Assembly (NCBI GenBank): GCA_016196035.1
Contig: JACPYM010000011.1
Location: forward strand, 1-64,000
Length of the DNA stretch: 64,000 nt
Reading direction: 5' to 3'
Origin: Acidobacteriota bacterium
GTDB taxonomy: Bacteria > Acidobacteriota > Blastocatellia > RBC074
The position numbers and the translations under genes are program-made. Of the stretch, positions 43,018 to 54,397 are shown in pieces (within the stretch, counting starts at the first letter, position 1; each line of letters starts with the position of its first letter). The notes below the pieces were generated by a model that was not told where the DNA came from, did no database searches, and saw only the letters and a program-made list of their open reading frames with translations.

Positions 43018-44157
43018 CTAGATCCGTTCCAGTGCTTGGTCGAGATCAGTGATGATGTCTTCGACATCTTCGATGCCGACCGAAATCCGCACCAGACCGT
43101 CGGTGATGCCTAACCGCGCACGTTGTTCCGCGGGAACCGAGGCATGCGTCATACTGGCAGGGTGACTGATTAACGTCTCCACCCCACCCAAACTTTCAGC
43201 CAGCGCAGAGAGGCGCACATTATCCAATAGAGACCGCGCTGCCGCAAGCGAACCGGTCTCAAAGGCGAGCATTCCGCCGAAGCCGCTCATTTGTTGTTTG
43301 GCGCGGGCGTGTTGGGGATGTGAGGGAAGACCCGGATAGTAAACTTTTTGCACCTTCGGGTGCTCGGTGAGGAAACTGGCGACGCTCCGTCCATTGGCGT
43401 CGTGTTGTTGCATACGCAGCGCCAGCGTCTTGGTGCCGCGCATAATCAAAAACGCGTCGAAGGGCGACAGAATTGCCCCGGCGGCGTTTTGCAAAAAGCC
43501 GATGCGGTCGGCGTCGGCTTCTTTGGTCGTAATGGCGACACCGCCGACGCTGTCGCTGTGACCATTCAGATATTTCGTAGTGGAGTGCACCACGATGTCG
43601 GCGCCGTGTTCGATGGGCCGCAGGAAATAGGGACTCATAAACGTGTTGTCCACCACCAGCCGTAAATTGTTGGCTTGGCAGAGGGCCGCAATCCCTGCCA
43701 AATCGGCAATCGCCATCATCGGATTGGTCGGCGTCTCGACGAATACCATCCGCGTTTCGGGGCACAAGGCCGCCTCGACGTTGAGGGCCGCGGTCGTGTC
43801 CACGTAGGAAAACGTTAGCCCAAATTCTTTCAGCACCTGTTCGAACAAACGATAAGTGCCGCCATACGTATTTTCAGAAACGATGACGTGATCGCCGCCC
43901 TTAAGCAGCAGCAGCACGGTATGAATCGCCGACATCCCAGAGGCAAAACAGTGCCCGGCCAACCCGCCTTCCAGGGCCGCCAAATTGCGCTCGCAGGCTA
44001 ACCGCGTAGGGTTTTGCGTGCGCGCATATTCAAAGCCTTTATGTTGCCCCAGCGCATCCTGAACATAAGTGGATGTTTGGTAAATCGGCACGGCGACCGC
44101 GCCGGTGGTGGGATCGGGGTCTTGCCCCGCGTGAATTGCTGTCGTTGCAAATGCCAT
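43018..44157 (-). CDS. Cystathionine gamma-synthase/lyase family PLP enzyme
   Basis: This is a 379-residue fold-I PLP enzyme. It has FATTAIHAGQDPDPTTGAVA near the start, ALEGGLAGHCFASGMSAIH, and the Schiff-base lysine in VHSTTKYLNGHSD (about residue 193). The tail contains GGVETLISHPASMTHASVP, typical of trans-sulfuration enzymes. Whether it forms cystathionine or cleaves it to cysteine, ammonia and 2-oxobutyrate cannot be decided from motifs alone. It ends 61 bp from the PP2C start and may be co-transcribed. Confidence 0.92.
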   Translation of the reverse strand: MAFATTAIHAGQDPDPTTGAVAVPIYQTSTYVQDALGQHKGFEYARTQNPTRLACERNLAALEGGLAGHCFASGMSAIHTVLLLLKGGDHVIVSENTYGGTYRLFEQVLKEFGLTFSYVDTTAALNVEAALCPETRMVFVETPTNPMMAIADLAGIAALCQANNLRLVVDNTFMSPYFLRPIEHGADIVVHSTTKYLNGHSDSVGGVAITTKEADADRIGFLQNAAGAILSPFDAFLIMRGTKTLALRMQQHDANGRSVASFLTEHPKVQKVYYPGLPSHPQHARAKQQMSGFGGMLAFETGSLAAARSLLDNVRLSALAESLGGVETLISHPASMTHASVPAEQRARLGITDGLVRISVGIEDVEDIITDLDQALERI

Positions 44158-44323
44158 ACTAAAGTTGCCAAAGCTGCCAAAGCTGAATGTTAAGTTGATG
44201 ATTCCGCTCGCGCATATTAAAGACTCGACTCAGAAAATGGAAGCGCAAACTCCGGTCTCTCTCAGCCCACTAGAAGATGATAGCGCTGCCCAGCTAATTC
44301 AGCTAAAATCCCGCCGGTTTTTC

Positions 44324-44980
44324 ATGGCAAACCCCGAGTTACAGATCAAGGCGGCAGAACAAAGCGCGCTGCAAATGGCTTGGCAAGAATTGGCTGGCGC
44401 TGAAAACGCATTCTGGACGACCTTGCGCGACGCGTATTCCGAACCCGCGCGCCATTATCACAATCTGGGGCATATCCAAGCCTTGCTGGCTTGGGCGACG
44501 GAATATCGCGCGCAATCGCAGGATTATGATGCCGTGCGCTGGGCCATCTGGTTTCACGATGTCGTTTATGACACCCGGCGCGGTGATAACGAAGAGCGCA
44601 GCGCCGCCCTGGCCGTACAGGTTTTGTCGGACTTAAACCGCGCCACGCCGTTGCTCAAAGCGGTCGAGGCCATGATTCTGGCGACCAAAACGCATCAGCT
44701 TGGCGAACTCAACGGCGATGCGGCCTGGTTTTTGGATTTCGACTTGGCGATTTTAGGTAGCGCGCCGGAAGTTTATCAGGCTTATAGCCAAGCCATTCGG
44801 CGTGAATATCAGTGGGTGCCCGGCTGGTTATTTCGCCGCAAACGCCGCCAGCTTTTGGCAAGCTTCCTGCAACGCGAGCGGCTCTTTTTTACCGCTGAAT
44901 TGCGCGGGCGGTTAGAGCGTCAGGCACGCCGGAATTTGCAGGAAGAGTTGCAGCAATCGAATTGGGTAGTGGGGAAATGA
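44324..44980 (+). CDS. HD superfamily phosphohydrolase
   Basis: This is a 218-residue protein from ATG 44324. The frame is open to 44165, but the preceding part is poorly protein-like. Metal-binding HD motifs are HYHNLGHIQALL and, about 45 residues later, WAIWFHDVVYD, followed by RGDNEERSAALA. The family hydrolyses phosphate esters and often nucleotides. Specificity is unknown. The last four residues and the stop codon lie inside the outer arm of the 44966-45119 palindrome. No signal peptide. Confidence 0.8.
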   Translation: MANPELQIKAAEQSALQMAWQELAGAENAFWTTLRDAYSEPARHYHNLGHIQALLAWATEYRAQSQDYDAVRWAIWFHDVVYDTRRGDNEERSAALAVQVLSDLNRATPLLKAVEAMILATKTHQLGELNGDAAWFLDFDLAILGSAPEVYQAYSQAIRREYQWVPGWLFRRKRRQLLASFLQRERLFFTAELRGRLERQARRNLQEELQQSNWVVGK

Positions 44981-45119
44981 GGTTGGATAATGTAGGGGCA
45001 GACCTGCGTGTCTGCCCCGGTCGGGTCGGACGCCCTTGATTCCGCCTAAGGCCACCGGGGCAGACACGCAGGTCTGCCCCTACGTTGGGTTCATCATCCC
45101 ACATCATTTCCCCGCTACC
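44966..45119. repeat. Nested perfect palindrome (GTAGGGGCAGACC type)
   Basis: The inner arms 44992-45020 and 45055-45083 are perfect 29-base complements (GTAGGGGCAGACCTGCGTGT... and ...ACACGCAGGTCTGCCCCTAC). The outer arms from 44966 (GTAGTGGGGAAATGA) and at about 45104-45117 (TCATTTCCCCGCTAC) also pair. Similar GTAGGGGC-type palindromes are known as dispersed repeats in other bacterial phyla. Confidence 0.95.
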
Positions 45120-45168
45120 TTGAATTGAACTCCCCACGCTAACCGAAGTTATCCCTTAGAGGTCATTC

Positions 45169-47346
45169 GTGCAAAAGATTTGCCCCCAGTGCCAGCAGCC
45201 CGCCAGTGAAAGCCAGCAATTTTGTGTGCATTGCGGCGCCGCGTTCAGCGGTCAGCGCGCGCCCACCGAACCGACGCAACTGATGCTGGCGCCAAGCATC
45301 AAGAAAGCCCCACCCGACGAATTGATTGGCCGCCTGCTCGACGGCAAATATCAATTGCAGGCACGCATCGGCGCGGGTGGGATGGGCGCTGTTTACCAGG
45401 CGCGGCGCGTGCACATCGGCGACGAAGTCGCGGTCAAGGTTTTGCACGCGCAATACGTCACCGAAGCCAGCGCCGTTGAACGCTTTCGCCGCGAAGCGCG
45501 CGCTGCCGCGATGTTGCGCCACCCCAGCGTCGTCGCCATCTATGATTTTGGCGAGGCGCGCGGCAACGATCCGGCCTTTATCGTAATGGAGTTGGTCGAA
45601 GGTCTTTCGCTGCGTGCGCTGTTGCAACGCGAACGCCGCTTGCCGCCAGAGCGCGCGGTGGCCCTGATGCGCGAAATCTGTGCCGGTGTCGGCGCGGCGC
45701 ATCGGCATAATGTCGTTCACCGCGACCTCAAACCCGACAATGTGATCGTCACCGCGCCCGCGCACACAGGCGAATTCGAGAAGGTCAAAGTCCTCGATTT
45801 CGGCATCGCCAAATTGCGCGACCTGACGCCCGATCAGAGCCTGACGCAAACCGGCGCGGTGCTGGGCACGCCCTATTACATGTCGCCCGAACAATGCCGC
45901 GGCGATGTGCTGGATGCGCGGTCGGATGTCTACAGTTTGGGCGCGATGCTTTATGAAATGATCGCGGGCCAGCCGCCTTTCACGGCCAATACGATCACGG
46001 GCGTGGTGGCGAAGCATTTGACCGAAACGCCCGTGCCGGTCAATCAACATACGACCGTGGCGCCCGCGCTCGAAGCCTCGATCATGCGCGCGCTGGCAAA
46101 AGACCCCAATTGGCGGCAGACCGATGCCATCGCCTTTGCCCGTGATTTGCAAAGCGCGCTGCAAGGCGCCGGGGGACGCATCATTGAACTGACGCCGGAA
46201 CCATCTTCTGCCAGCCGCCCGGTATCGTTTGGTGAAGCCACTGTTGCCATGCCGCCGCCACAGCCAACGATGCCGCCGCGGGCCGCACAGACGGTGCCGC
46301 CGGCAACGGCGTCAACCAGCAGGCCGTCAGCGCCTTCTTTTTCCCAGCCTTCCATGCAGGCACAGGCAAGGCAAGTCGTGCCGGTCGCGCACCCCGTGAC
46401 GTTGTTGCCCTCAGCCGTTGAGAAAACTGCCAAGCAGAGCCGCAATCTGGTGTATTGGGCCAGCATTAGCGCCACCGTATTGATTTTGTTGGCTGGCGTG
46501 GCCGCCTGGCTGGTGCGGCACGCAGAATCGGTCAACAACCGGGCTGTCGCCAGCGCTTCGCCGAGTCCGACACCGCCCCCCGTGGCTTCGCCACCCAATG
46601 CCAAAGTGCTGGCCGCGACCACCGCCCCGGCGGATGACGCCACCACCTATGCCAAGCCGCTGAGCGTGCCCCGCGCTGAAAGCGCCGAGGCGCTTTTGGC
46701 CCACGGCGAAGCCCTGTCCGAAAAAGATTTGGTCGAGTTGGGCGTGCCAGAATTGCGCATCTTGCGAAATACCGTGTATGCGCGGCATGGCCGGATGTTT
46801 GAATCGCCTGGGTTGCAGCGCTATTTCGGCAGCCGCTCCTGGTATAAGCCAAACACGGCGTATACCGATGAACTGCTGACCGAAGCCGACCGCACCAACC
46901 TGGAAGTAATTGCCACCGCCGAACGCCAGGCCAGGACGACCCAAGCCACGACGGCGCACGCGTCCAGCCGCTTGAGCGACCAGTACGGGCCGGAAAACAC
47001 CCGCGATGATCGCGTCGAATCCGCGTGGGTCGAGGGCGTCAAAGGCCCCGGCGTGGGCGAATGGATTGCCTTCACCTTCAAACCGCAGACGATTCAATAC
47101 CTCGAAATCTATCCCGGCTACGGCAAAAGCAAAGACCTCTTTTTCGCCAATCACCGGCTCAAACGCGCCACGCTGATCTTTTCGGACGGCACCCGCGTGG
47201 CCGTGCAGCTTTTCGATGAAATGCGCGTGCAAACCGTCGCGCTGCCCGCCCTTGTGCACACCAGTTCACTGCGGCTGATCATCGAAGAAGTTTTCCCCGG
47301 CGCGCAATACGATGACACCGCCATCGCCGAGATAAGCTGGCGCTGA
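45169..47346 (+). CDS. Membrane Ser/Thr protein kinase with zinc ribbon, YARHG and glycan-binding-like domains
   Basis: This is a 725-residue protein, GTG start with AGAGG upstream. The zinc ribbon has Cys5, 8, 19 and 22. The kinase domain (about 60-320) has the glycine loop IGAGGMGAVYQ, VAVKVL, VHRDLKPDNV (about 183) and KVLDFGIAKL. A Pro-rich linker precedes the membrane segment (about 425-445). The outer part has a YARHG domain (about 518-582; LRILRNTVYARHGRMF) and a C-terminal discoidin-like NADase-type glycan-binding domain (about 600-725; WIAFTFKPQTIQYLEIYPGY). It is a Hanks-type kinase likely sensing an envelope or cell-wall ligand. PP2C is 2.2 kb away. Confidence 0.9.
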   Translation: MQKICPQCQQPASESQQFCVHCGAAFSGQRAPTEPTQLMLAPSIKKAPPDELIGRLLDGKYQLQARIGAGGMGAVYQARRVHIGDEVAVKVLHAQYVTEASAVERFRREARAAAMLRHPSVVAIYDFGEARGNDPAFIVMELVEGLSLRALLQRERRLPPERAVALMREICAGVGAAHRHNVVHRDLKPDNVIVTAPAHTGEFEKVKVLDFGIAKLRDLTPDQSLTQTGAVLGTPYYMSPEQCRGDVLDARSDVYSLGAMLYEMIAGQPPFTANTITGVVAKHLTETPVPVNQHTTVAPALEASIMRALAKDPNWRQTDAIAFARDLQSALQGAGGRIIELTPEPSSASRPVSFGEATVAMPPPQPTMPPRAAQTVPPATASTSRPSAPSFSQPSMQAQARQVVPVAHPVTLLPSAVEKTAKQSRNLVYWASISATVLILLAGVAAWLVRHAESVNNRAVASASPSPTPPPVASPPNAKVLAATTAPADDATTYAKPLSVPRAESAEALLAHGEALSEKDLVELGVPELRILRNTVYARHGRMFESPGLQRYFGSRSWYKPNTAYTDELLTEADRTNLEVIATAERQARTTQATTAHASSRLSDQYGPENTRDDRVESAWVEGVKGPGVGEWIAFTFKPQTIQYLEIYPGYGKSKDLFFANHRLKRATLIFSDGTRVAVQLFDEMRVQTVALPALVHTSSLRLIIEEVFPGAQYDDTAIAEISWR

Positions 47347-47348
47347 AA

Positions 47349-47483
47349 CAGACTTCAGACCTCAGACCTCAGACCTCAGACCTCAGACGGGCAAAGCATA
47401 ACCAAATCACTTCGAGCTTGAGGTCTGAAGTCTGAAGTCTGAAGTCTGAGGTCTGAGGTCTGAGGTCTGAAGTCTGAGGTCTG
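47349..47483. repeat. Hairpin with arms of tandem 7-mers (CCTCAGA / TCTGAGG)
   Basis: The left arm 47349-47388 is tandem ACCTCAG units. The right arm 47421-47483 is the complementary TCTGAGG and TCTGAAG units, about nine in number. The arms differ in copy number. It fills the gap between the kinase stop and the kdsB start. Confidence 0.95.
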
Positions 47484-47486
47484 TTT

Positions 47487-48254
47487 ATGGTTATTGCTCT
47501 GATCCCCGCTCGTTACGCCTCGACGCGCTTGCCCGGCAAGCCGTTATTGGACATTGGCGGTGTGCCAATGATCCTGCGTGTTGTCCAGCGTGCCCGCCAA
47601 GCCGCTTCCATCCAGCGCGTCATCGTGGCCACCGATGATGAGCGCGTGTTTGCCACGGTCAAGGCCGCCAGAGAAGAAGTCTGGCTGACTTCGCCTGCGC
47701 ATCGCACCGGCACCGACCGGCTGGCCGAAGTCGCTGCGCAACTCGACGCCGGCATCATCGTCAATGTCCAGGGTGATGAACCGCTGATCGAACCCGCGAC
47801 CATTGACGCCGCCGTTGCGCCATTGCTGGCCGATGCTTCCATCGTGATGAGCACCACCTGTGAACCCATCGAATCCGCCGCCGACCTGCTCAATCCCAAC
47901 GTTGTCAAAGTCGTCACCGACACCGCCGGGTTCGCGCTCTATTTCTCGCGCAATCCGATTCCGTATCCGCGCGCCGAAGCTCAGGCGCATGGCTCACTCA
48001 CAGCGGCTTTGCAGGCGCAGCCGGAATTGCTCGCCCGCTACGCCAAACATACGGGCCTGTACGCCTATCGCCGCGACTTTCTGTTGCAATACGCCAAGCT
48101 GCCGCCGACGCCGCTTGAGCAGACAGAACTGCTCGAACAGTTGCGCGCGCTCGAACACGGCTACCGCATCCGCGTAGTGAAAGTGCGGCAGCGTTCGATT
48201 GGCGTGGATACGCCGGAGGATTTGGAATTGGTGCGGCGGCTGTGCCAGCAATGA
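47487..48254 (+). CDS. kdsB: 3-deoxy-manno-octulosonate cytidylyltransferase
   Basis: This is a 255-residue nucleotidyltransferase. The N-terminal IALIPARYASTRLPGKPLLD signature, the IVNVQGDEPLIEP segment and the FSRNPIPYPR motif are those of CMP-Kdo synthetase. It joins Kdo to CMP before lipid A/core assembly, in the cytoplasm. It shows that the organism makes Kdo-containing LPS and is Gram-negative. The repeat hairpin ends three bases before the start, leaving no normal Shine-Dalgarno except within the repeat. No other Kdo gene is nearby. Confidence 0.95.
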   Translation: MVIALIPARYASTRLPGKPLLDIGGVPMILRVVQRARQAASIQRVIVATDDERVFATVKAAREEVWLTSPAHRTGTDRLAEVAAQLDAGIIVNVQGDEPLIEPATIDAAVAPLLADASIVMSTTCEPIESAADLLNPNVVKVVTDTAGFALYFSRNPIPYPRAEAQAHGSLTAALQAQPELLARYAKHTGLYAYRRDFLLQYAKLPPTPLEQTELLEQLRALEHGYRIRVVKVRQRSIGVDTPEDLELVRRLCQQ

Positions 48255-48275
48255 AGCTGCCGAACTGCGCGGACT

Positions 48276-48968
48276 TCAAAACAATTTGAGCAACTCAGCC
48301 GGAGTCTCCAAGACATAATCAGGCTGTTGGGCTTCCAGTTCTGTACGCGGAAAAGGCCCCCAGGCAGCGGCGGCGGTGGTCATGTTGGCGGCGCGCCCGG
48401 CGGCGATGTCGTGGATGCTGTCGCCGACGTAAAGGGCGTGGTGCGGCGCGGCTTCAAAACGTTCCAACGCGCGCCACAACGGTTCGGGGTGCGGTTTGTG
48501 CCGCGTCACGTCATCGGCGGCGATGATGACCGCAAAGAACTCCTGCAACGCAAACAGCCGCAAGCCGCGCTCGACACCCGCGCGCAATTTCGACGAGACG
48601 ATGCCCAGGCGATGGCCGCGCCCTTTGAGTTCCGCGAGGGTTTCCTTGACCTCGGCAAATGGCTCGCACAATTCGTCGTGACGCGCGCCATTGAATTCGC
48701 GGTAGGTGCGCAACAACTCATCGGCTTTGGTCGGCAGGTCGGCGATGGGGGCGATGCGTCCGTCATCAATGCCTTGTTGCGTCAGTTGCTGTAACGCCGT
48801 GTGCAGCAGCGTGCCGAAGGTGTTGATGTACAGGCTGTCGTCCAGCGTGAAGCCGAAACTGTGCTGCCAGGTGGCGCGAAAGGAATGCAGAATCAGCGGC
48901 GTGGTGTTGACCAGCGTGCCGTCAAAATCAAAAAGAATGACACTGCGGTCAGTGGGTTTCTTGTTCAT
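48276..48968 (-). CDS. HAD-superfamily phosphatase (phosphoglycolate phosphatase-like)
   Basis: This is a 230-residue protein from ATG 48968. HAD motif I is ILFDFDGTLVNTTPLI, motif II is the IVSSK stretch, motif III includes HKPHPEPLWRALE, and motif IV is YVGDSIHDIAAGRAANM. The helical cap sits between motifs I and II. Similar enzymes include Gph and PpaX. The substrate (phosphoglycolate, pyrophosphate or a sugar phosphate) cannot be decided. It is convergent with kdsB and divergent from def. Confidence 0.85.
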   Translation of the reverse strand: MNKKPTDRSVILFDFDGTLVNTTPLILHSFRATWQHSFGFTLDDSLYINTFGTLLHTALQQLTQQGIDDGRIAPIADLPTKADELLRTYREFNGARHDELCEPFAEVKETLAELKGRGHRLGIVSSKLRAGVERGLRLFALQEFFAVIIAADDVTRHKPHPEPLWRALERFEAAPHHALYVGDSIHDIAAGRAANMTTAAAAWGPFPRTELEAQQPDYVLETPAELLKLF

Positions 48969-49036
48969 GCGTTCGGACTTTCGGTTTGTTACACTGCGCT
49001 TGCGTTTAAGCACATTCAACCAGGAGCTTACCATAT

Positions 49037-49549
49037 ATGCCCGTTCGTGAAATCCTGCTGCTTGGCAACCCGCAGCTTTGGCAGCCGTCGTCTGAAATTA
49101 CCGAAGTTCAAGCACCGCAAACCCGCGCGTTGATTACTGACTTGGCTGACACGCTAGCCGACTTCCGGTTGCGCAACGGTTTTGGCCGCGCCATCGCCGC
49201 GCCGCAAATCGGCGTCAAGCAGCGCATGCTATTCGTGAATATGCAAAACGGCAGTACGCCGTTTCCGCTCATCAATCCGCATATCGTGCGCGCCAGTTAC
49301 GAACAAATGGAATTGTGGGACGACTGTTTTTCGCTGCCGAATTTGCTGGTGCGGGTGCGGCGGCACAGCGAGATTGACGTGCGCTATTTCGATCAGAACG
49401 GCGCTGAGAGATTGCTGACGGCGACCGCTGATCTTTCGGAATTGCTGCAACACGAGATTGATCATCTGGACGGCATTCTGGCGACGGATCGCGCGATTGA
49501 CAGCCGCAGTCTGGCCTTCCGCAGCGAACTTCAGCGGCAGCCAGGCTGA
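49037..49549 (+). CDS. Peptide deformylase-like protein
   Basis: This is a 170-residue protein, CAGGAG ten bases before ATG. Motif I is NGFGRAIAAPQIG, an elongated version of the classical GxGLAAPQ. Motif II is DDCFSLP, with the metal-binding Cys but not the EGCLS form. Motif III HEIDHLDG is intact. PDF removes the N-formyl group from nascent proteins, using Fe2+ or Zn2+ bound by one Cys and two His. The variant motifs mark a divergent subfamily. It may deformylate or act on other substrates. Confidence 0.8.
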   Translation: MPVREILLLGNPQLWQPSSEITEVQAPQTRALITDLADTLADFRLRNGFGRAIAAPQIGVKQRMLFVNMQNGSTPFPLINPHIVRASYEQMELWDDCFSLPNLLVRVRRHSEIDVRYFDQNGAERLLTATADLSELLQHEIDHLDGILATDRAIDSRSLAFRSELQRQPG

Positions 49550-49636
49550 GGCGTGCCGTTTCGTTGTCGGCCTGACCGCTTTGGTTTAGAGTGCCGCCAT
49601 TCCCCCCTCCCAATCTTTACAGACAATACAGTGGCA

Positions 49637-52771
<3,135 letters not shown>

Positions 52772-52795
52772 TCGCAGGTGTGACAATGGCAAAGA

Positions 52796-52882
52796 GAGAT
52801 TACGGAACAGGCGGAAATAACGGAACAGACGGAACCGAATAAGGCAGCCTGCTTCCGTTATTTCCGTCTGTTCCGCAATCTC
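52796..52882. repeat. Hairpin between propeller kinase and its response regulator
   Basis: The left arm 52796-52825 (GAGATTACGGAACAGGCGGA...) pairs with the right arm 52853-52882 (...TCCGTCTGTTCCGCAATCTC). GGAACAG/GGAAATA units recur within the arms. The loop has an inner AAGGCAGCCTGCTT mini-hairpin. Confidence 0.9.
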
Positions 52883-52910
52883 CAAAACCGTTTGAAAGGA
52901 AAGCTGACTG

Positions 52911-53564
52911 ATGAATCCAATCATTCGCTTGCTGATTGCCGACGACCATCCGTTGTTGCGCGCCGGGCTGCGTCAGGTGATTGCCACCGACCCGCGTTTG
53001 CAGGTCGTTGCCGAGGCGGAGGACGGCGCGACCGCGCTCGAATTGCTCGCCGCCCACAAACCCGATGTCGCCGTGCTCGACATCGAGATGCCGCAATTGA
53101 CCGGCTTCGCCTTGTTGCGCGAAATGCGCGCACAACGCCTGACGACCGCCGTCGTCTTCCTGACGATGTACCACGACGAAGAGATGTTCAACGAGGCGCT
53201 CGATCTAGGCGCGCTGGGCTACGTGCTCAAAGACAGCGCGACGACCGACATCGTCGCCGCGATTCGCGCCGCCGCCGCCGGACAGCCTTACATCAGCCCG
53301 GCCATTTCAGCTTTTCTGTTCAATCGTGCGACACGCGCGGCGGCGCTGGCGCAACAGCATCCCAGCCTGAACGACTTGACCCCCACCGAACGCCGCGTGC
53401 TGAAACTGATCGCTGCGAACAAAACCAGCAAAGAGATCGCGGCGGAGCTTTTCATCAGTTACCGCACGGTCGAAAACCACCGTTCCAACATCTGCCAGAA
53501 ACTTGACCTCAAAGGCAGCCATTCACTGCTCAAGTTCGCGTTTGAGCACAAATCCGAGTTGTAA
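52911..53564 (+). CDS. NarL/FixJ-family response regulator
   Basis: This is a 217-residue protein. The receiver (1-120) has acidic DDHP at residues 11-14, phospho-Asp in VAVLDIEMPQLTG and the conserved Lys in GYVLKDSA. The LuxR-type HTH (about 150-210) has LTPTERRVLKLIAANKTSKE and then IAAELFISYRTVENHRSNI. AAAGGA lies a short distance before ATG. It is the expected partner of the propeller kinase and would bind promoters of genes for uptake or envelope functions. Targets unknown. Confidence 0.93.
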   Translation: MNPIIRLLIADDHPLLRAGLRQVIATDPRLQVVAEAEDGATALELLAAHKPDVAVLDIEMPQLTGFALLREMRAQRLTTAVVFLTMYHDEEMFNEALDLGALGYVLKDSATTDIVAAIRAAAAGQPYISPAISAFLFNRATRAAALAQQHPSLNDLTPTERRVLKLIAANKTSKEIAAELFISYRTVENHRSNICQKLDLKGSHSLLKFAFEHKSEL

Positions 53565-53569
53565 ACGGG

Positions 53570-53827
53570 TTTTCGTCGCGTAGCGACGGGGGGAATTTAG
53601 CCGTGGGTTTCAACCCACGGTGGGCAGTGCACATTTCCCCGCGTCGCGTAGCGACGCTTGAAGGATTGAGGAGAAAACACCTTGACTAATCCCGAACCTC
53701 TTTTCTTCCCTGCACGACCTAAAGCCGTAGCGGATTCAGGCGTCGCTACGCGACGCGGGAACGCTCGTCTTCCCAACCGTAGGTTGAAACCCACGGCTAA
53801 ATTCACCCCGTCGCTACGCGACGAAAA
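53570..53827. repeat. Composite palindromic repeat, type A copy 3 (complete inverted repeat)
   Basis: Outer arms TTTTCGTCGCGTAGCGACG (from 53570) and CGTCGCTACGCGACGAAAA (to 53827) pair perfectly. Inside are GAATTTAGCCGTGGGTTTCA with its complement TGAAACCCACGGCTAAATTC, and a second GCGTCGCGTAGCGACGC pair. The whole unit is a nested palindrome of about 258 bp. It begins 5 bp after the NarL gene stop. Apart from the receiver-only gene, 53565-54011 holds nothing else recognisable. Confidence 0.95.
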
Positions 53828-54011
53828 CACCTGCCCCGCGCGCAATCAGCCCAATCAGCCCAACCTTTTCCTGACTACACGCCTAAGTGGAAACACCCAG
53901 CAAAATGAGTGGAAACACTCAGGCATTTTGTGAGGGTTCCTCTATACCCAACGCGCGCTTCCTGCCGTAGCTTCCTCGGTGTCCCCACATCCCCCCAAAG
54001 AGGTGAACGGA

Positions 54012-54362
54012 ATGCTGAGTGTTTTGCTTGTGGAAGATCACGCGCCGATGCGCGCCACGTTGCGGCTGTGGCTGGCCGATCTGGCCGCGCCGATTACCGA
54101 GTGCGCAAACGGCGCGGAAGTCTGCGCCAGTTACGCCGCCGAGCGCCCCGATTGGGTGCTGATGGACATTGAATTGCCGGGGCAGGACGGCCTCGCGGCG
54201 ACGCGCGAATTGCTCGCCGCAGAACCGGCGGCGCGCGTGCTGATCGTGACGACTTATGACGATGCCGAGTTGCGGCGCGCGGCGCAGGCGGCGGGCGCGC
54301 GCGGCTATGTGCTGAAGGAAAATTTGCTGGAACTGCGGCAATGGCTGCAACCGGCAGCTTGA
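54012..54362 (+). CDS. Receiver-only response regulator
   Basis: This is a 116-residue protein with a single CheY-like receiver: LLVEDHAPMRATL (acidic pair), phospho-Asp in VLMDIELPGQDG, Thr in LIVTTYDD, and Lys in GYVLKEN. There is no output domain. ATG 54012 follows AGAGG; an in-frame GTG at 54003 is also possible. Such proteins act as phosphorelay intermediates or protein-protein switches. It stands between the NarL system and the giant secreted protein and ends 35 bp before it, so it could share that transcript. Confidence 0.85.
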   Translation: MLSVLLVEDHAPMRATLRLWLADLAAPITECANGAEVCASYAAERPDWVLMDIELPGQDGLAATRELLAAEPAARVLIVTTYDDAELRRAAQAAGARGYVLKENLLELRQWLQPAA

Positions 54363-54397
54363 ATCTCAACAGGCTTTCAATCATCGAGGACAAGACC

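Noticed and set aside
44160-44320. GGCTGAGAGAGACC on the minus strand before the cystathionine gamma-synthase gene, resembling a TPP or SAM riboswitch
   Set aside because: The second conserved TPP half (ACCTGAT...) and SAM-I core are absent.
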